A DNA stretch of 64,000 bases from UBA2210 sp036825195 (GTDB taxonomy: Bacteria; Desulfobacterota; Syntrophia; Syntrophales; UBA2210), in NCBI GenBank assembly GCA_036825195.1, contig DAISYQ010000003.1, positions 100,476 through 164,475 of the forward strand, in the 5' to 3' direction. The stretch's first letter is position 1. Every line of letters starts with the position of its first letter. Positions 35,262 through 42,055 of this stretch are shown here, in pieces. The notes under the pieces were generated by a model. It was not told where the DNA came from. It saw nothing but the letters and a program-made list of their open reading frames with translations, and did no database searches. A program made the translations under genes and the position numbers.

Positions 35262-35783
35262 GTGCCGATTTATCAGTTTGAGGATAAGATCCCGAATATC
35301 TCACCGGAGGCATTCGTTCATCCCGAGGCCGTCATCATAGGAGATGTCGTTATCGGAGAACGATGTTTCATAGGACCTGGGGCGGTAATCAGGGCCGATA
35401 CAGGGCCGGTGATTATACGGGAGGGTACGAATATTCAGGATAATGTTGTCATTCACGTGGATGCCGGTCTGGAGGCCGTCGTTGAGAGAGATGTTATCGT
35501 GGGACATAGTGCGATTCTTCACGATGTCCATATCGAACCGGCATGTGTCATCGGAATGGGATCTATCCTTTTATCCGGAGCTACCTGCGGCGAGGGAGCT
35601 TGTGTGGGAGCAGGGACGCTGGTTCCCGGTCACATGCATATCCCTTCCGGTAAACTTGCCGTCGGCAATCCCGCGAAGATCATCAGGGATGTAACCTCCG
35701 AGCAGATGTCATATATTAAAGATGGTGCGCAGTTCTATAGCGATCTTGCCAAAAGGTATAAACAGGCGCTACGCAGGATATGA
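35262..35783 (+). CDS. Gamma-class carbonic anhydrase-like hexapeptide protein
   Basis: A 173-residue left-handed beta-helix protein built from hexapeptide repeats (IGDVVIGERCFIGPGAVIRAD and so on). The zinc ligands appear in VIHVDAG and VGHSAILHDVHI, giving three histidines at the expected spacing, so metal binding is intact. Family members are trimers; some have carbonic anhydrase activity and others act in CoA or quinone-related steps. A GTG start 22 bases after ispB suggests cotranscription. Family known, activity unproven. Confidence 0.9.
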   Translation: MPIYQFEDKIPNISPEAFVHPEAVIIGDVVIGERCFIGPGAVIRADTGPVIIREGTNIQDNVVIHVDAGLEAVVERDVIVGHSAILHDVHIEPACVIGMGSILLSGATCGEGACVGAGTLVPGHMHIPSGKLAVGNPAKIIRDVTSEQMSYIKDGAQFYSDLAKRYKQALRRI

Positions 35784-35869
35784 AGGTCGGAGGGATTCCG
35801 CGTGTATCCTTGCAACCCTCCATTTGGCCATTGAACTGAGAGAGGGGTGCATCCAGGGAGGATCAGGCT

Positions 35870-36439
35870 TTGTCGTGTGAACATACTCTTTACTACCGGC
35901 TGATAGCGTCGAGTCTTGGTACCGTAGCAGTGGTGTGGTTGTTCGAGGAAGACTCCCCCATGATTGTTGACGTGCAACTTCCGCGCAACAATGTGTCGAC
36001 CATGGAAAGGCTCAGAGAATACCATGGTGATGTCACGGAAGGTTCTCATAAAGATCTTGATGAAATCTGTAACTGCATAGGTGCTTTTCTGGAAGGTACG
36101 TGTGTCGATTTTCCGGTGGATTGCCTGGGGGTTGACCGGTGTTATGATTTCCAGAAGAGGGTATTGCGTGAAACAATGCGGATACCCAGAGGGAGCGTAA
36201 CCTCATACGGTGATCTGGCTCGAAGGATCTCCGCGCCGAGGGCCGCAAGGGCGGTTGGTTCGGCGCTCGCAAAAAATCCCTTCCCTTTAATCATTCCGTG
36301 TCATCGGGTGGTGAAAGCGGATGGGTTTATCGGACAATTTGGTGGCGGAACCGGGCTCGGGCTTAAAAAGGATCTCCTGGAACTGGAGGGTGTGCAGATA
36401 GATGACAGGGGAATGATAGCCCCCGCTTTTTTCTGGTAA
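35870..36439 (+). CDS. ogt: Methylated-DNA-protein-cysteine methyltransferase
   Basis: A 189-residue suicide repair protein that takes the alkyl group from O6-alkylguanine. The acceptor is C144 in LIIPCHRVV; IPRGSVTSYGDLA and RAARAVGSALAKNP are the DNA-binding helix and arginine-finger segments. The N-terminal 85 residues are a diverged ribonuclease-H-like lobe. A TTG start at 35870 has GGGAGG 7 bases before it. A second gene of the same family lies at 56623-57195 with about the same layout but different N-lobe sequence, so the cell carries two. It is convergent with proB, 11 bases apart. Confidence 0.9.
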   Translation: MSCEHTLYYRLIASSLGTVAVVWLFEEDSPMIVDVQLPRNNVSTMERLREYHGDVTEGSHKDLDEICNCIGAFLEGTCVDFPVDCLGVDRCYDFQKRVLRETMRIPRGSVTSYGDLARRISAPRAARAVGSALAKNPFPLIIPCHRVVKADGFIGQFGGGTGLGLKKDLLELEGVQIDDRGMIAPAFFW

Positions 36440-36450
36440 TCCCCGGTTTC

Positions 36451-37581
36451 TTATTTCGATACCGCCATATTATCGCGGTGGATGATTTCATCGTACGGTT
36501 TGTCACCCAGTACCTGCTCAATCTTGGAGGTTTTAAGGCCCTTAATCCTGTCTATATCCACGGAACTGTAATTAACGAGTCCCTTGGCGATTGAAAGGCC
36601 GTTCACGTCCACGCATGTCACGGGATCGCCTACGAGAAAATCACCCTCGACCCTGACGATACCCGAAGGAAGAAGACTCTTGCCCTGATTTATTATGGCA
36701 TCTCTGGCACCGCTGTCTATGCAGATCTTTCCCCTGGAACGCAAGGTAAAGGCTATCCAATACTTTTTGCTCTTCAGGTGATGTGCCATGGGCAGGAACA
36801 GGGTGCCGGTCTCTTTGCCCGATAATATGTCGCCCACGATGCCGTTCTTTTTGCCGTATGCTATGATGCAGGGGATGCCGAAGGCGTTGACCTTCCTGGC
36901 AGCGAGAATTTTGCTTTTCATGCCACCCATGCCCACGGTATCCGGTTCGGATGATGCAGCCTCCTCTATCTCGGCGGTGATCTCAGTTACCAGTGAAATC
37001 AGCCGGGATTTCTCCGGTCCCCTCGGATCCCTGTCGTACAGCCCATCGGTGTTGGTCAGGTTTATCAGGATATTGGCCCCCGTGATATTGGCCATCATGG
37101 CGGCAAGGTTATCGTTGTCACCGAACTTTATTTCATCCACGGAGACCGAGTCGTTCTCATTGATAATGGGGACAACCCCCCATTCCGTGAGGGTTGAAAG
37201 GGTATTGCGTATATTGAGGAATCTCTGCCGGTCGGTAAGGTCGCTCATTGTCAGCAGTATTTGTGCAGTCACCAGGCCGTGTCTGCCGAAGGCATTGGAG
37301 TAAACCCTCATCAGCCTGCCCTGCCCAATGGCCGCTGCTGCCTGTTTTTGGGGCAGACTCTTGAGGCGTTCCCTGAAACCCATACGGTTCATGCCGGACG
37401 CAATGGCCCCTGAGGAAACAATGACGAAGTGAAATCCTTTCTTGGAGTAGTCGGCCATTTCATCAACAAGATGTTCGATAATATCGAGATCAAGGCCATC
37501 CTGTCCCGTCAGTACGCCGCTTCCTATCTTGACGAGTATCCTCTTCGCACCCTTTAATATGCTGATTCTTTCTTTCGACAT
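36451..37581 (-). CDS. proB: Glutamate 5-kinase
   Basis: A 376-residue enzyme for the first step of proline synthesis (glutamate to glutamyl-5-phosphate with ATP). The N-terminal amino-acid-kinase domain has ILVKIGSGVLTGQDG, VSSGAIASGMNRMGF, NENDSVSV and FGDNDNLAAMMA. Residues about 280-370 form the PUA domain. Length and order are as in typical ProB. It follows obg in the same direction with a gap of 27 bases, a gene order (rplU-rpmA-obg-proB) common in deltaproteobacteria. Confidence 0.97.
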   Translation of the reverse strand: MSKERISILKGAKRILVKIGSGVLTGQDGLDLDIIEHLVDEMADYSKKGFHFVIVSSGAIASGMNRMGFRERLKSLPQKQAAAAIGQGRLMRVYSNAFGRHGLVTAQILLTMSDLTDRQRFLNIRNTLSTLTEWGVVPIINENDSVSVDEIKFGDNDNLAAMMANITGANILINLTNTDGLYDRDPRGPEKSRLISLVTEITAEIEEAASSEPDTVGMGGMKSKILAARKVNAFGIPCIIAYGKKNGIVGDILSGKETGTLFLPMAHHLKSKKYWIAFTLRSRGKICIDSGARDAIINQGKSLLPSGIVRVEGDFLVGDPVTCVDVNGLSIAKGLVNYSSVDIDRIKGLKTSKIEQVLGDKPYDEIIHRDNMAVSK

Positions 37582-37608
37582 CCCGTTATTGTAACCCCTC
37601 TCCGTTCT

Positions 37609-38631
37609 TTAACTCTGTTCCGGTGAAGCTATACATTCATCCAGCTTATGGGCGATTTCCCCTATCAGCTCTTTAATCCCTTCTCCCGTGACGGCCGATA
37701 TGGGGAAGACCCGAATGCCTCGGTCGTTGAAGATAGCCACCTGTTCTTTCAGTCGTTCCCTTGTTGCAGGGATATCGATCTTATTGATGACCACAATCTG
37801 GGGTTTTTCCCGTACGGCGGAGCTGAACGATGCAAGTTCGTTGTTTATCGTTTCAAAATCATCCCATGCTCCGGTAAAGGGTTCTTTCGATATGTCGATA
37901 ATATGGAGCAGTACGGAAGTTCTTTCTATGTGACGAAGGAACTTCTGGCCCAGCCCTGCGCCCAGATGGGCTCCTTCTATGAGACCCGGTATGTCGGCTA
38001 TGACAAAGGTTTTGTGATCCGCCATGTTCACCACTCCCAGATTGGGTTTCAGTGTGGTGAAAGGGTAATCCGCTATCTTGGGCCGTGCCGCTGACACGCT
38101 TGCTATGAGCGTTGATTTGCCCACATTCGGAAAGCCTACGGTTCCTACGTCAGCGATAAGCTTGAGTTCAAGGTTGATGGTCTTTTCCTCTCCCGGGAGA
38201 CCGTCCTGTGCGTAGCGAGGTGCCCGGTTTGTGGCGGTCTTGAATCTGGCGTTTCCCTTTCCTCCTATACCTCCTTTTGCCAGAATTGCCTTCTGTCCGT
38301 CTTCGGTCATATCCGCCAGCAGTTCTCCCGTCTCCATGTCTCTGATGACGGTGCCCACAGGGACCACGATCTCCACATCGCTGCTGTTTTTACCTGTTCG
38401 GTTTCCCCCTTCTCCCGGCCCTCCCCGCTTTGCAACGTGATGCTGATTGTACTTCAGATCCAGAAGGGTTCGATGACTTCGAGACGCAACGGCAATGATA
38501 TCTCCCCCCTTGCCGCCGTCACCTCCGTCGGGTCCACCGCGGGGAACATACTTTTCCCTTCGGAAGCTGACGCAACCCTGTCCGCCGCTTCCGGATTTAA
38601 TATATATCTTTGCTTCGTCAACGAATCTCAT
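37609..38631 (-). CDS. obg: Obg/CgtA GTPase
   Basis: A 340-residue ribosome-associated GTPase. Residues 1-158 are the glycine-rich Obg fold (REKYVPRGGPDGGDGGKGGD). The G domain follows: GFPNVGKST (G1), DIPGLIEGA (G3), NKID (G4) and ISAVTGEG (G5). It ends soon after the G domain, so it is the short form without the C-terminal OCT domain, as in many proteobacteria. Obg assists 50S assembly and stress control. A terminator separates it from rpmA, so it may be expressed by read-through or its own promoter. Confidence 0.97.
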   Translation of the reverse strand: MRFVDEAKIYIKSGSGGQGCVSFRREKYVPRGGPDGGDGGKGGDIIAVASRSHRTLLDLKYNQHHVAKRGGPGEGGNRTGKNSSDVEIVVPVGTVIRDMETGELLADMTEDGQKAILAKGGIGGKGNARFKTATNRAPRYAQDGLPGEEKTINLELKLIADVGTVGFPNVGKSTLIASVSAARPKIADYPFTTLKPNLGVVNMADHKTFVIADIPGLIEGAHLGAGLGQKFLRHIERTSVLLHIIDISKEPFTGAWDDFETINNELASFSSAVREKPQIVVINKIDIPATRERLKEQVAIFNDRGIRVFPISAVTGEGIKELIGEIAHKLDECIASPEQS

Positions 38632-38682
38632 GGCAAATCGAGTCAGTACCCGTCCTGAAATGGGAAAGCAGTGGTTTCGGAT

Positions 38683-38722
38683 AAAAACAAAAAAGGTGTT
38701 AGCCTGTCGGCACTAACACCTT
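38683..38722 (-). terminator. Intrinsic terminator of rplU-rpmA
   Basis: A perfect 10-bp stem (AAGGTGTTAG with CTAACACCTT, 38693-38702 and 38713-38722) with a 10-base loop. Read on the minus strand it is followed by a T-rich tail (TTTTTTGTTTTT). It lies 40 bases after the rpmA stop and just before obg, so obg output probably depends on partial read-through or a separate start. Confidence 0.8.
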
Positions 38723-38762
38723 CTTTAAATCATTATCTCAGTAGGGGTCGAGAAGAAAAACT

Positions 38763-39017
38763 TCAGGAAGCGTAAACGCTTACCTGCTTTCTGTCTCTGT
38801 CTTTCCTTTCGAACTTCACCGTCCCGTCAATCTTTGAAAAGAGGGTGTAATCCTTGCCCATTCCTACATTGTTTCCTGGATGAATCTTTGTTCCCAACTG
38901 ACGTGTTATAATAGAACCTGCAGACACGAATTGTCCGCCGTAAACCTTCACGCCTCGTCTCTGTGACTGGCTGTCTCGTCCATTACGTGAACTTCCCTGG
39001 CCTTTTTTGTGAGCCAT
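38763..39017 (-). CDS. rpmA: 50S ribosomal protein L27
   Basis: An 84-residue basic protein starting MAHKKGQGSSRNGRDSQSQRRGVKVYGG, the standard L27 N-terminus that reaches the peptidyl-transferase center, followed by IITRQLGTKIHPGNNVGMGKDYTLF and a charged end. It begins with MAHKKG, the mature bacterial form without the N-terminal cleaved extension seen in Firmicutes. It lies 14 bases after rplU in the same operon. Confidence 0.98.
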   Translation of the reverse strand: MAHKKGQGSSRNGRDSQSQRRGVKVYGGQFVSAGSIITRQLGTKIHPGNNVGMGKDYTLFSKIDGTVKFERKDRDRKQVSVYAS

Positions 39018-39031
39018 TTATCTTTCCTCCA

Positions 39032-39343
39032 TTAAAGCACAATTTCTTTGATCTTCAGATTTGTCAGATCCTGCCGGTGCCCTGTCTTTTTACTGTATCC
39101 CTTACGCCGTTTCACCTTAAATACGGTGATCTTGGGGCCCCTGATCTGCGAGATTATCTCGCCGACGACCCTTGCACCTTCGACAAATGGCGCGCCCACC
39201 GTGACGTCTTCATCTCGAGAAACCAGTAGCACCTCGTCGAAAGAAACGGTGTCGCCCTTGTCTCCTTCGATCTTTTCAAAGCTCAGGACCTCTCCCTCTG
39301 AGACCTTGTATTGTTTTCCGCCGGTCTTTATAACTGCGTACAT
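39032..39343 (-). CDS. rplU: 50S ribosomal protein L21
   Basis: A 103-residue ribosomal protein with the L21 signatures MYAVIKTGGKQYKVSEGEVL at the start and VFKVKRRKGYSKKTGHRQ near the end, which binds 23S rRNA. It is the first gene of the rplU-rpmA operon, with a near-consensus promoter 37-64 bases upstream. The sequence is full-length and unremarkable. Confidence 0.98.
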   Translation of the reverse strand: MYAVIKTGGKQYKVSEGEVLSFEKIEGDKGDTVSFDEVLLVSRDEDVTVGAPFVEGARVVGEIISQIRGPKITVFKVKRRKGYSKKTGHRQDLTNLKIKEIVL

Positions 39344-39379
39344 AGCTCAAATCCTCATCGAGTTTAATTGGAAACGCAC

Positions 39380-39407
39380 ATTATAAGAATATTAGTCCAT
39401 TTGTCAA
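39380..39407 (-). promoter_or_regulatory. Consensus sigma-70 promoter of rplU-rpmA
   Basis: On the minus strand, TTGACA (39402-39407), a 16-base spacer, then TATAAT (39380-39385). Both elements are perfect. Transcription would begin about 30 bases before the rplU ATG. Confidence 0.8.
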
Positions 39408-39456
39408 TATATAAATATCACATTTTGGTTTTCCAGAATAAATACTGGTACTATGA

Positions 39457-39622
39457 TGATTCAGATGAATCAAGTATACTAATACAGGTACAAGATCAAC
39501 AAATATATGGGGATTTGATTGCTCTTTTGTGTTATAGCAGAGACAACAGCCTGTTCTTAAGGGAGGTAGTGCCTGATAAGAGGCAGGGGAATAGTACCCG
39601 GGGTCTTGATGCCCCTCTTTTT
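39457..39622 (+). ncRNA. Possible structured leader or small RNA upstream of 39722
   Basis: A gene-free stretch on the plus strand with several ordered signals. TGATTC-AGAT-GAATCA (39457-39472) is a perfect dyad, directly followed by a -10-like TATACT (39475-39480). Downstream, TGCCT-AGGCA (39570-39585) can form a hairpin; AAGAGG (39578-39583) can instead pair with CCTCTT (39614-39619); GGGG-CCCC (39600-39615) precedes TCTTTTT. This alternation of stems before a T-tract is what an attenuator or terminated small RNA looks like. No known riboswitch family is recognised. Confidence 0.3.
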
Positions 39623-39721
39623 CCGATGTTTGTATGAACGGTATTATCCCGTTTCACAACCTAACGGCTCATGGATGATCGGCAGCCGACGCACAAGAAC
39701 GACAGAAAAGGAGGAAGATGA

Positions 39722-40435
39722 ATGATGAAGATGGGTATAAAATGGTTATTGATGTGCTTTCTCGCCGTTTCTGTACTGTTTGTGACGGCGGGGTCTGTCT
39801 ATGCAGCTAAGATAACGAGTTTTTCCGCAGACCAGGTGAGTATTGGACCCGGCGGTACGGTTCAACATAGCGGGAAGATGTATGTGACCCCGGACAAGAT
39901 TCGCATGGAGATGCGTTCCCCGCAGGGCGAAGGTTCCATGATAGTGATTATGCGTCGGGACAGCAATCTGTATTGGATGCTGAATCCAGGCGAAAAGAAA
40001 TATTTCGAACGGCCCTTGGATGAAAAAGAATGGGAACAGCTGGCCAAGGGTGCGATCAAATCAAGGACCGAAAAAAGTCTGGGGAACGAAACGATCAACG
40101 GGTACACCTGTCAGAAAAAGGATGTTGAAACGGTTGTAGAAGTTTTTGGGTTTAAGAAAAAAAGCCGCTCCACCGTCTGGATTTCCGAAAAACTGGATCT
40201 TCCCATTCGAACCATGACAGAGGACGGGCATGTCACCGAGCTGAGAGACATCAAGAAGGGGGGACAGCCCAAGCAACTCTTCGAAGCCCCCGGCGGCTAT
40301 ACGAAGGTTGGCAATATGATGGAACTGTTCGCCGGATCGGATAGGGAAGAAAAAAAGGAAGACAGCGGGGGACTTGCCCTGCCGAAGGGCCTGACTGACA
40401 AACTCAAGGGCCTCAAACTTCCCTTTGGTGACTGA
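39722..40435 (+). CDS. Exported DUF4412-like protein
   Basis: A 237-residue secreted protein. Residues 1-28 form a signal peptide (hydrophobic 8-23, VYA cleavage site). The mature part starts AKITSFSADQVSIGPGG and has the beta-rich repeats of the DUF4412/LolA-like group (GKMYVTPDKIRMEMRS, YWMLNPGEKKYFE, TINGYTCQKKDVE, STVWISEKLDLPIRT). Such periplasmic proteins share the half-barrel of lipoprotein carriers and may handle lipids. AGGAGG just upstream supports the ATG at 39722. It is monocistronic as far as can be seen. Molecular role unknown. Confidence 0.75.
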   Translation: MMKMGIKWLLMCFLAVSVLFVTAGSVYAAKITSFSADQVSIGPGGTVQHSGKMYVTPDKIRMEMRSPQGEGSMIVIMRRDSNLYWMLNPGEKKYFERPLDEKEWEQLAKGAIKSRTEKSLGNETINGYTCQKKDVETVVEVFGFKKKSRSTVWISEKLDLPIRTMTEDGHVTELRDIKKGGQPKQLFEAPGGYTKVGNMMELFAGSDREEKKEDSGGLALPKGLTDKLKGLKLPFGD

Positions 40436-40474
40436 GATCGGGGTTCGTACCAGAACGGATCGAAGGGAGGGCAT

Positions 40475-40531
40475 ATGAAAACGGCTCATATGACAGATGC
40501 GTCATATGAAGCTCTATACCCTTTCTCTTAA
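40475..40531 (+). CDS. Possible 18-residue small reading frame
   Basis: A short frame (MKTAHMTDASYEALYPFS) with a strong ribosome-binding site, AGGGAGG, just before its ATG, in the gap after the DUF4412-like gene. The stretch also repeats CATATGA three times (40472, 40487, 40503; the last two as palindromic TCATATGA), two of them inside the frame. It may be a genuine small protein, a remnant of a longer gene, or chance. The peptide has no signal or membrane segment. Confidence 0.25.
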   Translation: MKTAHMTDASYEALYPFS

Positions 40532-40546
40532 GGAGATTCCCTGATC

Positions 40547-42055
40547 TCACTGCATCGGTATTATCTCGAAGTTTTCCTGGTGGAAGCTGTTGTCCGTTTC
40601 TACCAGGATCTTTCTGCCCAGTTTCTTTTCCAGATTTTTCAGTGTGTCGTTCTCATTTTCAAGGAGGAGTTTCGCCACATCCGGATGGACAAGCACACAG
40701 AGTGTTCCTGCGATGTTATATGCCGCCTCCCTTTCCAGTTCTCTGAATATCTCGTAACACACACTTGCCTTGGATTTAACGGAACCTCTGCCTGAGCAGT
40801 AGGGACAGGGCTCGCACATGGTGCCGCTCAGACTCTTTCTTCGCCTCTGGCGGGTCATTTCAATCAGACCAAACTCCGATATCTTCTGTACATTGGTCTT
40901 GTTCCTGTCCTTATCCATCTCCGCCTTGAAGGCATCAAATACCTTTTCACGGTTGATCTCAGACTCCATATCTATGAAATCGATGATGATAATTCCTCCT
41001 ATGTTCCGTATGCGGAGTTGATAGGCAATTTCTCTTACGGCTTCCATATTTGTCTTGAGAATCGTTTCCTCGATGTTTTTCTTGCCCACATATTTGCCGG
41101 TGTTTACATCTATCGAACACAGTGCTTCGGTTTCTTCTATAACGATGTAGCCTCCCGATTTCAGCCATACCTTCTTGTTGAGCATCTTGCTGATATCCAG
41201 CTCGATACCGAAGGAATCGAAGATGGGAATGTTCCCCCGGTACAGATCGATGGAGTACTTCATGAACGGCATGTAGCTCTCCAGGAAGTCTATTGCTTTC
41301 CGGTATTCTTCTGTCGAGTCTATAACAATCCGTGCCACGTCTTCCTTATAGAGATCGCGGATCGCTCGCAGTGTCATGTTCAGTTCTCTGTGCACGAGTC
41401 CAGGGGCCGATGTGTGTTCAACCTTTTGCTTGATCGTGTTCCACAGTTTGAAGAGATAGTCGAAATCACCCTTCAGCTCATCTTCCTGTTTTCCTTCACT
41501 TGCCGTTCGTGCGATGAAGCCGTGTTTTTCGGGACGCTGTCTTTCTATGATCTCACGCAGTCGGTTTCTCTCTTCCTCGTCGGTGATCTTTTTTGATATG
41601 CCGGTATGGTTTGATGTCGGCATAGAGACGATATTTCTCCCCGCGAGCGATATATGTGTGGTTACTCGTGAACCCTTGCTTCCCAGAGGATCTTTGGATA
41701 CCTGGACGAGGATCTCCTGTCCCTCTCTCAATATGTCCTCTATGAGCTGACTACATGGTTCCGGTTGTTCCTCACCCTCATATTCGATGGGATCATCTCC
41801 ATTGGGGAAGAAGTTCAGATCGGGAATCTCATTGTACGTGTCAGCAACATACAGAAAAGCGCTTCGTTCAAGGCCGATATCAACGAATGCCGCCTGCATA
41901 CCCGGAAGAACGCGAACCACTTTACCTTTGTAAATGTTTCCGGCTATTGACCGTTCATCGATCCTCTCCACATAAAAATTCGAGAGTACACGATCTTCCA
42001 GTATGGCGATCCGCGTTTCATATTCGGTGCAGTTAAGAATGATTTCTTTTGACAT
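40547..42055 (-). CDS. rng: Ribonuclease G/E family endoribonuclease
   Basis: A 502-residue RNase G-type enzyme. Residues about 35-130 hold the S1 domain (IYKGKVVRVLPGMQAAFVDIG, with an acidic insert). The catalytic DNase-I-like domain has CSIDVNTG, supplying a metal-binding aspartate, and NIGGIIIIDFIDME, supplying another. MCEPCPYCSGRG is the zinc-link. It lacks the long C-terminal scaffold of RNase E, so it is the short form. It matures rRNA and tRNA and turns over mRNA. Its ATG overlaps the stop of the upstream radical SAM gene (TGATG). Confidence 0.95.
   Translation of the reverse strand: MSKEIILNCTEYETRIAILEDRVLSNFYVERIDERSIAGNIYKGKVVRVLPGMQAAFVDIGLERSAFLYVADTYNEIPDLNFFPNGDDPIEYEGEEQPEPCSQLIEDILREGQEILVQVSKDPLGSKGSRVTTHISLAGRNIVSMPTSNHTGISKKITDEEERNRLREIIERQRPEKHGFIARTASEGKQEDELKGDFDYLFKLWNTIKQKVEHTSAPGLVHRELNMTLRAIRDLYKEDVARIVIDSTEEYRKAIDFLESYMPFMKYSIDLYRGNIPIFDSFGIELDISKMLNKKVWLKSGGYIVIEETEALCSIDVNTGKYVGKKNIEETILKTNMEAVREIAYQLRIRNIGGIIIIDFIDMESEINREKVFDAFKAEMDKDRNKTNVQKISEFGLIEMTRQRRRKSLSGTMCEPCPYCSGRGSVKSKASVCYEIFRELEREAAYNIAGTLCVLVHPDVAKLLLENENDTLKNLEKKLGRKILVETDNSFHQENFEIIPMQ

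Noticed and set aside
39368..39637. An 89-codon frame in the gap upstream of the DUF4412-like gene
   Set aside because: No ribosome-binding site or family resemblance; it overlaps the rplU promoter region and the terminator-like structure.
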